The notes under the pieces were generated by a model. The model saw only the letters and a list, made by a program, of their open reading frames with translations, searched no databases and was not told where the DNA came from. The position numbers were made by a program, and so were the translations under genes. Shown here piece after piece: positions 33,828-42,806 of a DNA stretch of 64,000 bases. Origin of the DNA: Oerskovia paurometabola (GTDB lineage: Bacteria > Actinomycetota > Actinomycetes > Actinomycetales > Cellulomonadaceae); assembly GCF_016907365.1 (NCBI RefSeq), contig NZ_JAFBBV010000001.1, positions 1,612,001 to 1,676,000 on the forward strand, in the 5' to 3' direction. The stretch's first letter is position 1; every line of letters begins with the position of its first letter.

Positions 33828-35629
33828 GCGACGGCTCCTGACGAGGAGGCGGAGGGCGTGGACGCGACGGGGGCGCTGCCGGGTGCCCCGCCCGGGACGG
33901 AGGGCGGGAGCGCCGCCGAGGACACCGTCACGACCTGGTCGGCGAGCTCGACCAGGCTCGTGCGGTGCGCGACCACGACGACCGTGCGCCCCTGGTCGCG
34001 CCACGTGCGGACGGCGTCGAGCACGGCCTGCTCGCCGCGCGCGTCGAGGTGGGCCGTGGGCTCGTCGAGCACCACGAGGGGGACGCGGTCCGGGTCGCCG
34101 AGCAGCGCGGCCGTGAGGGCCACGCGCTGGCGCTGGCCCACGCTGAGACCCACGCCGCCCTGCCCGATCGGCGTCTGCCAGCCGTCGGGCAGGACGTCGA
34201 GGACCGCGTCGAGCCCGGACAGCCTCGCGGCGTCCGTGAGGTCGGGGTCGGGGACCTCGCGGCCGTCGAGCACGACCTCGCGCACGGTCCCCGGGGCGAG
34301 CGTGGGGCGCTGCGGCACCCAGGCGACCTGCGGCCACCAGGTGGTCGGGTCGACGTCCGCGAGGTCGACGGGCTCGCCGTCCCGCGGGGTCACCAGGACG
34401 CGACCGGCGTCGGGGGCCAGGAGGCCCAGGAGCACCAGGGCCGTGGTGGTCTTGCCGGACCCGCTGGGACCGGTCAGGGCGACCACGGTGCCCGACGGCG
34501 TCGCGCGGGGCCCGGAGACGTCGTGGGCGCGGGCGGGCTCGGGACGGGCGCCGAACGTCGCCGTGAGTGCGGCGGGGGCCAGCACGTCGCGGTCTCCCGC
34601 ACGCACGCTCACCCCGTCGAACGTGAGGCGCGCACCGGCGAGCGCCGGGGCGGGGGCGGTCCCGACGGGCGGCAGCGGCTCGTCGAGCACCTCGAACGCC
34701 TGGTTGGCCGCCGCGATGCCGTCGGTCGAGGCGTGGAAGTGCATGCCGACCTGGCGCAGCGGCAGGTAGACCTCGGGGGCGAGGATCAGGACGGCGATCG
34801 CGGGCTCGAGCCCGACCTCGCCGTACACGAGCCGCAGCCCGATGCCGACCGCGACGAGCGCGACCGACAGCGTCGTGAGCAGCTCGAGGACCATGCCGGA
34901 CAGGAACGCGACGCGCAGCGTCCCCATGGTGGCGCGGCGGTTGGCGTCGCCGAGCGCCCGGACGCGCTTCTCGGGCCCGTGCTCACGGCCGAACGCGCGC
35001 AGGGTCGGGAGCCCGGCCAGCAGGTCGAGGACCTGCGACCCGAGCCGCTGCATGACCTTGAGGCGACGCTCGGACGTCCCGGCCGTGAGCTGCCCGACGA
35101 GGATCATGAAGAGCGGGACGAGGGGGATCGTGACCGCGATGATGATCGCGGAGATCCAGTCGAGACCCAGCACCACGGCGAGCGTCGCGGGCGTGACGGT
35201 CGCCGCGAGCAGGAGCTGGGGGAGATAGCGGACCATGTAGGGCTCGAGGTCGTCGAGCCCGCGCGTCGCGAGCGTCGCGACGGCGGGCCCGCGGCCGGTC
35301 GCCAGCCAGCGGGGCCCGAGGGCCACCGCATGGCTGACGACCTGCTCGCGGAGCTCCGCGACGGTCTTGGTCGCGGCCTTGAGCGCGAACCGTTCCTGCG
35401 CCCACGCGACCCCGGCGCGCACCACGACGACCGCGGCGAGCCACGTGAGGGGGGTGGCGACGTCGGGCAGCGTGAGGTTGCCCTGGATCGCGGGGGCGAG
35501 GACGCTCGCGATGAGCAGCGCCTGTGCCACGACGAGCCCGGCCGTGACGAGGCCGAGCACCGCCGTGAGCACGACGTACCCGCGGGCCGCCCGCGCCTGG
35601 CGCAGGAGCCGTGGATCGAGGGGCTTCAC
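33824..35629 (-). CDS. cydD: Heterodimeric thiol exporter subunit CydD
   Basis: Partner half-transporter of CydC. 601 residues: a membrane domain of six helices with RGYVVLTAVLGLVTAGLVVA first and the cytoplasmic loop EPYMVRYLPQL, then ATPase motifs GPSGSGKTTTALVLLG, GLSVGQRQRVALTAALL and VVLDEPTAHLDARG. GTG 35629 overlaps the cydB TGA by four bases; no upstream start in the long open frame has support. A Pro/Ala/Ser-rich tail of about 30 residues closes the protein. Confidence 0.93.
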   Translation of the reverse strand: MKPLDPRLLRQARAARGYVVLTAVLGLVTAGLVVAQALLIASVLAPAIQGNLTLPDVATPLTWLAAVVVVRAGVAWAQERFALKAATKTVAELREQVVSHAVALGPRWLATGRGPAVATLATRGLDDLEPYMVRYLPQLLLAATVTPATLAVVLGLDWISAIIIAVTIPLVPLFMILVGQLTAGTSERRLKVMQRLGSQVLDLLAGLPTLRAFGREHGPEKRVRALGDANRRATMGTLRVAFLSGMVLELLTTLSVALVAVGIGLRLVYGEVGLEPAIAVLILAPEVYLPLRQVGMHFHASTDGIAAANQAFEVLDEPLPPVGTAPAPALAGARLTFDGVSVRAGDRDVLAPAALTATFGARPEPARAHDVSGPRATPSGTVVALTGPSGSGKTTTALVLLGLLAPDAGRVLVTPRDGEPVDLADVDPTTWWPQVAWVPQRPTLAPGTVREVVLDGREVPDPDLTDAARLSGLDAVLDVLPDGWQTPIGQGGVGLSVGQRQRVALTAALLGDPDRVPLVVLDEPTAHLDARGEQAVLDAVRTWRDQGRTVVVVAHRTSLVELADQVVTVSSAALPPSVPGGAPGSAPVASTPSASSSGAVA

Positions 35630-36801
35630 GCGGAGGTGCTGCCGGTGCCGTCGTTCGTCCGGCCCGACGACGCCGCGTCCGTCCCCGAGGCCTTGTCCCC
35701 CGTGGCGGGGGTCAGGTCCAGGTTCTTGGCGCCGCCCGAGGACGGCCCGCCGAACGCGGAGTCCTTGAGCTTCTTGAGCGAGAGGCCGATGGGCGGCGGG
35801 ATGTCCTTGGTCGACAGGCGACGGCGGAACACCCAGTACGTCCACGACTGGTAGACCAGCACGAGCGGGACCAGGAACACGGCGACCCAGGTCATGACGG
35901 TCAGGGTGTACTGCGTCGAGGACGCGTTCTCGATGGTCAGCGAGTTCGCGGGGTCGAGCGCCGGCATCACGTCGGGGTACATCGACCCGAAGATCAGCAC
36001 GGTCGCGGAGAGGATCGCGAGCGCGGAGAACAGGAACGCCCAGCCCTCGCGGGCCTTGGCGTTGGCGAGCACGACCCCCACCAGGGAGAGGGCCGCGACC
36101 ACGACCACGGCCCACGTCCACGGCACCGAGTAGGCGACCTGGGCCCACACGGCCCAGCCGCCGGCCACGACCACCGAGGCGACCGAGAACCAGCCGGCCA
36201 GGCGGCGGGCCTTGACCCGGACCTCGCCGTCCGTCTTGAGGGCGATGAACACGGCGCCGTGCATGAGGAAGAGGAGCACGGTCGTGAGGCCGCCGAGGAG
36301 GGCGAACGGGCTGAGCAGGGCCCAGAAGCCGCCGACGTACTGGTGTGCCGCGTCGAGCTCGACGCCGCGCACGAGGTTGGCGAACGCGACTCCCCACAGG
36401 ATCGCGGGGATCCACGAGCCGAAGACGATCGCCTGGTCGCAGCGTGCACGCCACCGGTCGTCGTTGATCTTGCCGCGGTACTCGAACGCGACGCCGCGCA
36501 CGATGAGCGCGAGCAGGATCAGGAAGAGCGGGATGTAGAACCCGGAGAAGAGCGTGGCGTACCACTCGGGAAAGGCCGCGAACGTCGCACCACCGGCGGT
36601 GATGAGCCAGACCTCGTTGCCGTCCCAGACCGGGCCGATCGTGTTGATGATGAGCCGACGCTCGGTGTCCTTCTTCGCCTTGTCCTTGCTGCGGGACAGG
36701 ATCGGCAGGAGCATGCCCACGCCGAAGTCGAAGCCTTCGAGGACCAGGTAGCCGATCCACAGGATCGCGATGAGCACGAACCAGAGAATGGTGAGTTCCA
36801 T
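35626..36801 (-). CDS. cydB: Cytochrome bd ubiquinol oxidase subunit II
   Basis: Membrane subunit of the high-affinity quinol oxidase. 391 residues, about eight or nine helices, starting ELTILWFVLIAILWIGYLVL and containing the conserved EGFDFGVGMLLP and VWDGNEVWLI. The C-terminal 60 residues are a hydrophilic Gly/Ser/Thr tail beyond the usual family length. It is 33 bases downstream of cydA and overlaps cydD by four bases, so cydABDC is one transcription unit. Confidence 0.96.
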   Translation of the reverse strand: MELTILWFVLIAILWIGYLVLEGFDFGVGMLLPILSRSKDKAKKDTERRLIINTIGPVWDGNEVWLITAGGATFAAFPEWYATLFSGFYIPLFLILLALIVRGVAFEYRGKINDDRWRARCDQAIVFGSWIPAILWGVAFANLVRGVELDAAHQYVGGFWALLSPFALLGGLTTVLLFLMHGAVFIALKTDGEVRVKARRLAGWFSVASVVVAGGWAVWAQVAYSVPWTWAVVVVAALSLVGVVLANAKAREGWAFLFSALAILSATVLIFGSMYPDVMPALDPANSLTIENASSTQYTLTVMTWVAVFLVPLVLVYQSWTYWVFRRRLSTKDIPPPIGLSLKKLKDSAFGGPSSGGAKNLDLTPATGDKASGTDAASSGRTNDGTGSTSA

Positions 36802-36834
36802 GAGTACTGGGTCTCCTTGAGCCGTCAGAGCGCG

Positions 36835-38355
36835 TCAGTACGCGAAGGACAGGGGGCGGTCGGACTCGTCGGCCGAGTCCGGGTCGTCGGGGTCGCCCTT
36901 GGCGCGCGCCTCGGGGGAGTCGTCGTGCACGATCTCGGGGACGCCCTCGACCGAGTAGCGGTGGATGAGCTTGAACCAGACGACCGCGAGGGCTCCGTAG
37001 ACGAGCGTGAAGACGATCATCGAGGTCAGGACGACGCCGGGGCTCACGACGGTCGACACGCCGCGCTCGGTGAGCAGGCGGATCGAGTCGATCCCGGACG
37101 GGTTCGGGGCGACCACCCAGGGCTGGCGTCCGGTCTCGGTGAAGATCCAGCCGAACGAGGACGCGATGAACGGCATGGGGATCGCCCAGATGCCGACGCG
37201 GGCGAACCACTTGTTGTCCGTGACCCGGCCCTTGCGGGTCAGCCACAGCGCCATGACGGACAGGGCGATCGACCCGACCGCGAAGCCGATCATGAGGCGG
37301 AAGCTCCAGTAGGTCAGCGCCAGGTTGGGGGAGTAGTTGACGGGCTCGCCGTCCGCGGTGACGTCGCCGTAGCGCTCGGTCATGTTCTGCTGGACCTCGT
37401 CGACGCCGGGCAGGGGGGCGCTGAAGCTGCCCTCGGCCAGGTAGGAGGTCAGGCCCGGGATCTCGAGGATGTGGTTGACGCCCTCGCACGAGTCGGACAG
37501 GTCGCCGATCGCGAGGATCGAGAACGGCGCGCCGTCGGGGGAGCTCTCGCACAGGGCCTCGGCCGCGGCCATCTTCATGGGCTGCTGCTGGAACATGAGC
37601 TTGGCCTGGAAGTCACCGCTCACCGCGACACCGAGCCCGCCGACGATCATCGCGATGACGCCCAGCGTGATGGCCGGGCGGTAGACGTTGCGGGCGAGCT
37701 CGACGTTCTCGGCCTTCTTGGTGCGCACGAGGCGCACCATCCACCAGGCCGCGATGCCGGCGACGAAGGTGCCCGCGGTGAGGAAGGCGGCGGTGATGGT
37801 GTGCGGGAACGCGGCCCACAGCGTGTTGTTGGTGAGCACGGCGCCGATGTCGTTCATCTCGGCGCGGCCCGTCTCGGGGTTGTAGATGGTCCCGACGGGG
37901 TGCTGCATCCACGAGTTGGCCGCGAGGATGAAGAACGCGGAGAGGTTCACGGCGATCGCGACGGCCCAGATGCACGCGAGGTGCACCTTCTTGGACAGGC
38001 GGTCCCAGCCGAAGATCCACAGACCCAGGAACGTCGACTCGATGAAGAACGCGGCGAGCGCCTCCATGGCGAGCGGGGCACCGAAGACGTCTCCGACGAA
38101 GCGCGAGTACTCGCTCCAGTTCATCCCGAACTGGAACTCCTGCACGATCCCGGTCACCACGCCGATCGCGAAGTTGATCAGGAGGAGCTTGCCGAAGAAC
38201 TTGGTGAGCTTGAGCCACCGCTCGTTCCCCGTGCGCACCCATGCGGTCTGCATGATGGCGACGAGAGGAGCGAGCCCGATCGTCAACGGCACGAAGATGA
38301 AGTGGTAGACGGTCGTGATGGCGAACTGCCACCTCGCGAGATCGAGGACGTCCAC
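36835..38355 (-). CDS. cydA: Cytochrome bd ubiquinol oxidase subunit I
   Basis: Carries all three haems and the quinol site. 506 residues, about nine helices. Haem-ligand His in ITTVYHFIFVPLTIG, His in NSWMQHPVGT, Met in SFRLMIGFAVG, and the quinol-loop motif ETGRQPWVV are present. The Q loop appears of the short type. GTG 38355 has AGGAG with five bases spacing. The leader contains a C-rich tract (G-quadruplex motif on the opposite strand), and a CRP-type palindrome lies 147-162 bases upstream. Expected to be induced by oxygen or energy limitation. Confidence 0.97.
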   Translation of the reverse strand: MDVLDLARWQFAITTVYHFIFVPLTIGLAPLVAIMQTAWVRTGNERWLKLTKFFGKLLLINFAIGVVTGIVQEFQFGMNWSEYSRFVGDVFGAPLAMEALAAFFIESTFLGLWIFGWDRLSKKVHLACIWAVAIAVNLSAFFILAANSWMQHPVGTIYNPETGRAEMNDIGAVLTNNTLWAAFPHTITAAFLTAGTFVAGIAAWWMVRLVRTKKAENVELARNVYRPAITLGVIAMIVGGLGVAVSGDFQAKLMFQQQPMKMAAAEALCESSPDGAPFSILAIGDLSDSCEGVNHILEIPGLTSYLAEGSFSAPLPGVDEVQQNMTERYGDVTADGEPVNYSPNLALTYWSFRLMIGFAVGSIALSVMALWLTRKGRVTDNKWFARVGIWAIPMPFIASSFGWIFTETGRQPWVVAPNPSGIDSIRLLTERGVSTVVSPGVVLTSMIVFTLVYGALAVVWFKLIHRYSVEGVPEIVHDDSPEARAKGDPDDPDSADESDRPLSFAY

Positions 38356-38365
38356 AAACGCTCCT

Positions 38366-38402
38366 GGGGGGTTCCTGGGGGCTACCGGGGGATCCTGAGG
38401 GG
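38366..38402 (+). other. G-quadruplex motif in the cydA leader region
   Basis: Four plus-strand G-runs of 6, 5, 5 and 4 (38366-38371, 38377-38381, 38387-38391, 38399-38402) with loops of 5, 5 and 7 bases satisfy a strict four-tract pattern. It lies 11 bases upstream of the cydA start, on the template strand for cyd. Confidence 0.6.
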
Positions 38403-38435
38403 TGTCTCAGGGCAGGGTCAGCGTTCCTACTGCCG

Positions 38436-38441
38436 ACGCTA
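38436..38441 (-). promoter_or_regulatory. Candidate cydA -10 box TAGCGT
   Basis: TAGCGT on the minus strand would start a leader of about 75 nt before the cydA GTG. It places the CRP-type palindrome about 80 bases upstream of the start point. Confidence 0.35.
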
Positions 38442-38500
38442 TGACCAATCTGCACCATCGGCGAGGGGAGGAAGCGCCAAAACTCTCGGGAAACGACAGT

Positions 38501-38518
38501 TTGTGAGAACCTTCACAA
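38501..38518. promoter_or_regulatory. CRP/GlxR-type binding site upstream of cydA
   Basis: TTGTGA, six bases, TCACAA: a perfect match to the CRP-family consensus TGTGA-N6-TCACA. It lies between cydA and rne. Crp control of cydAB is established in mycobacteria, so cydABDC is the likelier target; rne is possible. Confidence 0.7.
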
Positions 38519-38598
38519 GGTCCGAGTCGGGACCTTGGTCCTCTGGACGACACGGGCGACGGACCTGTAGATGCCCATCTGATCGACGTCGGCTGTGC

Positions 38599-38868
38599 GA
38601 TACTTGACCCAGCACGGGGGACCACATCTCCCCTGCGCCCAGTACGTGCTCGACGCAACCGCAGTCCGCGGCTCGCGGAGCGCCGCCGAACGGGATGAAT
38701 GGCCCGGACGGCGAAGCGCCCCCCGCCGCCCGCCCTTGCCCGAGCCGCCACCGCCGACTTCCGTCGCGGGGACGACAGCGCTGCGATGCGCACGTCCCGA
38801 GCGACGACAACCGCCCGAACGGGCCGCACGATGTGGGACGGACCTTCGGGGTACCAGGAGCGCATCGC
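38599..38868 (+). promoter_or_regulatory. Candidate rne promoter and long 5' leader
   Basis: TGTGCGATACT resembles an extended -10 (GATACT 38599-38604), leaving a leader of about 260 nt before GTG 38869. RNase E genes often autoregulate through such leaders. An in-frame ATG at 38695 has no Shine-Dalgarno. I see no other gene in the 513-base gap between cydA and rne. Confidence 0.35.
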
Positions 38869-41800
38869 GTGACCCTCGACAACACCCCTGACTCGACGAG
38901 CTCGACGGCCGGCCAGGACGCAGCACCCGCCAAGAAGCCGGCCCGACGACGGGTCACCAGGACCGCGGCAGCGCCCGGTTCCGCCGAGGCCGCCGCCCAG
39001 GCGGCCGCGGTCCAGATCTCCCTCCCCGCCGTGAAGGCTCCCACCCAGCCCGCAGCCGTCAACCCTGAGGCGCCCACGGGCTCGCTCGGGATCGAGCTCC
39101 CGACCGCCGAGGCCGCCCCGCGCCGCTCGCGCCGCGTCGTGCGCCCGACGACGACTCCCGCCTCGGCGCCGACGGCTGCCGACGCCGCGCCCGTCACGAG
39201 CACCTCGACGAGCCAGCCCGACACCTCCTCCGCGAACGCCACCGCCGCGCGCAAGGCATCCACCGGTGCTGTCGCCCAGGCGCCCGCCCAGGACGCCCCG
39301 GCCGAGGCACCCCGACGCGGCGGGAAGCGCGGCGCAGCAGCACGTGCCGCCGCCGACGCCCCCGTCCTCGACGTGCTCTCCGAGCTCGGGCTCAAGCCCG
39401 CCGCCGAGCAGGACGCCCCGGTCGAGAAGCCCGTCCGGGCCCGTCGTTCCCGCAAGGCAGCGACGGAGACCACCGAGCCCGCCGCAGCAGCGGACGCCGC
39501 CGCACCGGTCGTCGAGGCGACCACGGCAGCCCCTGTCGCCGAGGCGACCCCCACCGCAGGAGAGCCGGTCGCCCCGGCGACGACGCGCCGTCGGGCCACG
39601 CGGTCCGCCGCGGCGCAGACCGCCGCGCCCACGGTCGAGACCACCGAGGCGCCTGCCGAGGCTCCCGTCGAGAAGGCCCCCGCCGCCAAGCGCCGCCGCG
39701 CGACCTCGAAGGCACCGGTCGAGGAGACCGCTCCCGTCGTCGAGGCGCCCGCTGAGCCCGTCGCGCCCGCCGCGCCCAAGGTCCGCTCGCGTCGCGTGAA
39801 CAAGGTCAGCAAGGACGCAGCCGCTGCGGTGGAGGCCCAGGCCCCCGCCGCCGAGCAGACGCCGAGCGCATCGCCCGCATCGACCGGTGGCGGTTCCGCG
39901 ACCCCGCGACTGGCGACGACCGCGCTCCTGTTCCAGGCGCCGGACCCTGCTGCCGCACCGCGCCGCTCGCGGCGCGTCGTGCGCCCCACCACGTCGCCCA
40001 CCGACGCCATGCCGAGCTTCGCCACGCCCGGGACGCGCGCCGTCGAGGAGACGCCCGCGCGCGTCGAGTCCTCCGCCCCCCAGGCGCCCGCCACGCAGGC
40101 GCAGCGGGCACCGGAGGCATCCGCCGCGCAGGCACCTGCCGCGCAGGCACCTGCCGAGCAGACCCAAACCGAGCAGACCGAGCAGCGTGAGGCCCCCGCC
40201 CGCACGCGCGGCGGTCGTGGCCGGTCGGCCCGCCGCGGCGCGGGCGCGCCGTCGACGTCCGGGACGACCGCTGCCCAGGTCCCCGCAGCCCCCGCACCCC
40301 CCGCGGCAGAGCCGGCCCCGCAGCAGGCGGTCGAGGTCGACGTCGTGCTCGCGGGTGCGGACCTCGCCGCGGTCGAGGAGATCGAGCTGATCGAGGCCGA
40401 GCTCGTCGCCGAGGGTGTCGAGATCCCCGCCGACGCGTTCGAGCTCGACGACCTCGAGATCGTCACCGAGACCGACGACGAGCCGGCCTCCGCCGAGGAC
40501 GACGACCAGGGCGCGCCGCGCCGTCGTCGGCGCCGTGGGGGGCGTGGCCGCCGCTCGCGCGGAGACTCGCGCGCCGACGGCGACGAGTACGGCGACGACG
40601 AGTCGGACGACCGGTCGGAGCAGTCCTCGGCCGTCTCGTCCGAGGGCGAGCCGGGCGAGGCAGGCGCCCACGTCGGTGACACCGTCGCCGACCAGCAGGA
40701 CGACCACACGGACGAGCACGACGGCGAGGAGGGCTCGGGATCGAGCCGTCGCCGCCGCCGTCGCCGCCGTGGCGGACGGGCCGAGGGTGGCGAGAGCGCC
40801 GGGGTCTCGACCTCCATGTCGTCCACCCGCACCCGTACGCGCGAGCGCAGCGGCAGCACGTCCTCGGACGAGGTGACCGCGCTCAAGGGCTCGACGCGCC
40901 TCGAGGCCAAGCGTCAGCGCCGCCGTGAGGGCCGTGACGCCGGTCGCCGCCGCCAGATCATCACCGAGGCAGAGTTCCTCGCACGCCGCGAGTCCGTCGA
41001 GCGCTCCATGATCGTGCGCGAGAAGAACGGCCGCACGCAGATCGCGGTGCTCGAGGACGGCGTGCTCGTCGAGCACTACGTCTCGCAGCAGTCGCAGGTC
41101 TCGATGGCCGGGAACGTCTACCTGGGCCGCGTCCAGAACGTCCTGCCGTCCATGGAGGCCGCGTTCATCGACGTCGGCAAGGGTCGCAACGCCGTCCTGT
41201 ACGCCGGCGAGGTCAACTGGGACGCCGTGGGCCTCGACGGGCAGCCGCGTCGCATCGAGCAGGCGCTCAAGTCGGGCGACTCCGTGCTGGTCCAGGTCAC
41301 CAAGGACCCGATCGGCCACAAGGGTGCGCGCCTGACGTCGCAGATCACGCTCGCGGGCCGCTACCTCGTGTTCGTCCCCGGCGGCGGCATGACCGGCATC
41401 TCGCGCAAGCTCCCGGACACCGAGCGTGCCCGGCTCAAGAAGATCCTGCGCGAGGTCGTCCCCGAGGGCTCGGGCGTGATCGTGCGCACGGCCGCCGAGG
41501 GTGCGAGCGAGGACGAGCTGCGCGCCGACGTCGAGCGTCTGCAGAGCCAGTGGGAGGCGATCGAGAAGAAGGCGAAGTCGGTCTCCGCCCCGGCGCTGCT
41601 CCAGGGCGAGCCGGACCTCGCGATCCGCGTCGTCCGCGACATCTTCAACGACGACTTCAGCTCGCTCGTCGTCTCGGGCGACAACGCCTGGAACGAGATC
41701 TCGAGCTACGTCGCCGAGCTCGCGCCCGACCTCAAGGAGCGCGTCTCGCGCTGGACGTCGGAGAAGGACGCCTTCTCGGCGCACCGCGTCGACGAGCAGC

Positions 41801-42789
41801 TCGCCAAGGGCATGGACCGCAAGGTCTGGCTGCCCTCGGGTGGTTCGCTCGTGATCGACCGCACCGAGGCCATGACGGTCGTCGACGTCAACACGGGCAA
41901 GTTCACCGGTTCCGGTGGCACGCTCGAGGAGACCGTGACGCGCAACAACCTCGAGGCCGCCGAGGAGATCGTCCGCCAGCTGCGCCTGCGCGACATCGGC
42001 GGCATCATCGTCATCGACTTCATCGACATGGTGCTCGAGTCCAACCGTGACCTGGTGCTGCGTCGCCTGGTCGAGTGCCTGGGCCGTGACCGCACCAAGC
42101 ACCAGGTCGCCGAGGTCACCTCGCTCGGCCTGGTCCAGATGACCCGCAAGCGCGTGGGCCAGGGCCTGGTCGAGGCGTTCAGCGAGACGTGCGACCACTG
42201 CAACGGTCGTGGCTTCATCGTGCACACCGACCCGATCGAGAAGTCGGGCGGCTCGAACAACGGCGGTGGTCACCAGCACGCCCCGGCTCCTGCCGCAGCG
42301 CCGGAGGAGCCCGCCGAGTCGGAGGGCTCGCGCTCCCGGTCGCGCCGCAAGCGCTCGACCAAGGAGACGGCTCCGGCTGCGGCTCCCGCGGTCCCGGTGC
42401 TGCCCGAGGTCACGTCGGAGGCGCGCGAGGCCGTCAAGGCCACGCTCGCCACGATCGCGGCCGCGGCGGCCCACGCCCACGACCACGAGCACGACGGCGT
42501 CGTGCCGGTCGAGGAGTCCGTCGTCGCCGAGGCGTCGGTCACCGAGACCACCGAGACTGCGACCACCGCGGACGCGACCGCCGAGGCGGCCGACACCGAG
42601 GCAGTCGGCATCGAGACCACGCTGACGGACGTCGAGTCCACGGAGGGCGCCCCGGAGGTCGCCGACGACCAGGACTCGTTTCCGGTCGAGCAGGCCGCCG
42701 CTCACGAGGCGGCTGCTGGGGAGGCTGCGCCGTCGGCTGACGTGACCGACGAGGCGGCCCCCGAGGGCTCCGAGCAGGACGTCGACTGA
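38869..42789 (+). CDS. rne: Ribonuclease E/G
   Basis: Endoribonuclease for mRNA decay and rRNA/tRNA processing. 1306 residues in three parts. (1) A disordered Ala/Pro/Glu/Arg N-terminal arm to about 700 with two copies of RRSRRVVRPTT (near 84 and 364), an acidic zone, and RRRRRRGGRG-like basic patches. (2) The catalytic core: S1 domain (GNVYLGRVQNVLPSMEAAFI), metal-ligand Asp in VVDVNTGKF (about 1005) and DFIDM (about 1050), Zn-link CDHC. (3) A C-terminal tail with a His/Asp cluster (AHAHDHEHD). GTG 38869 is supported by AGGAG. Confidence 0.96.
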   Translation: MTLDNTPDSTSSTAGQDAAPAKKPARRRVTRTAAAPGSAEAAAQAAAVQISLPAVKAPTQPAAVNPEAPTGSLGIELPTAEAAPRRSRRVVRPTTTPASAPTAADAAPVTSTSTSQPDTSSANATAARKASTGAVAQAPAQDAPAEAPRRGGKRGAAARAAADAPVLDVLSELGLKPAAEQDAPVEKPVRARRSRKAATETTEPAAAADAAAPVVEATTAAPVAEATPTAGEPVAPATTRRRATRSAAAQTAAPTVETTEAPAEAPVEKAPAAKRRRATSKAPVEETAPVVEAPAEPVAPAAPKVRSRRVNKVSKDAAAAVEAQAPAAEQTPSASPASTGGGSATPRLATTALLFQAPDPAAAPRRSRRVVRPTTSPTDAMPSFATPGTRAVEETPARVESSAPQAPATQAQRAPEASAAQAPAAQAPAEQTQTEQTEQREAPARTRGGRGRSARRGAGAPSTSGTTAAQVPAAPAPPAAEPAPQQAVEVDVVLAGADLAAVEEIELIEAELVAEGVEIPADAFELDDLEIVTETDDEPASAEDDDQGAPRRRRRRGGRGRRSRGDSRADGDEYGDDESDDRSEQSSAVSSEGEPGEAGAHVGDTVADQQDDHTDEHDGEEGSGSSRRRRRRRRGGRAEGGESAGVSTSMSSTRTRTRERSGSTSSDEVTALKGSTRLEAKRQRRREGRDAGRRRQIITEAEFLARRESVERSMIVREKNGRTQIAVLEDGVLVEHYVSQQSQVSMAGNVYLGRVQNVLPSMEAAFIDVGKGRNAVLYAGEVNWDAVGLDGQPRRIEQALKSGDSVLVQVTKDPIGHKGARLTSQITLAGRYLVFVPGGGMTGISRKLPDTERARLKKILREVVPEGSGVIVRTAAEGASEDELRADVERLQSQWEAIEKKAKSVSAPALLQGEPDLAIRVVRDIFNDDFSSLVVSGDNAWNEISSYVAELAPDLKERVSRWTSEKDAFSAHRVDEQLAKGMDRKVWLPSGGSLVIDRTEAMTVVDVNTGKFTGSGGTLEETVTRNNLEAAEEIVRQLRLRDIGGIIVIDFIDMVLESNRDLVLRRLVECLGRDRTKHQVAEVTSLGLVQMTRKRVGQGLVEAFSETCDHCNGRGFIVHTDPIEKSGGSNNGGGHQHAPAPAAAPEEPAESEGSRSRSRRKRSTKETAPAAAPAVPVLPEVTSEAREAVKATLATIAAAAAHAHDHEHDGVVPVEESVVAEASVTETTETATTADATAEAADTEAVGIETTLTDVESTEGAPEVADDQDSFPVEQAAAHEAAAGEAAPSADVTDEAAPEGSEQDVD

Positions 42790-42806
42790 CGCCCCCTGGA
42801 CCACCG

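Noticed and set aside
38695..38868. ATG 38695 as an alternative rne start
   Set aside because: No Shine-Dalgarno, atypical sequence with clustered Pro, Arg and His, and it lies within the probable leader; GTG 38869 has AGGAG at proper spacing.
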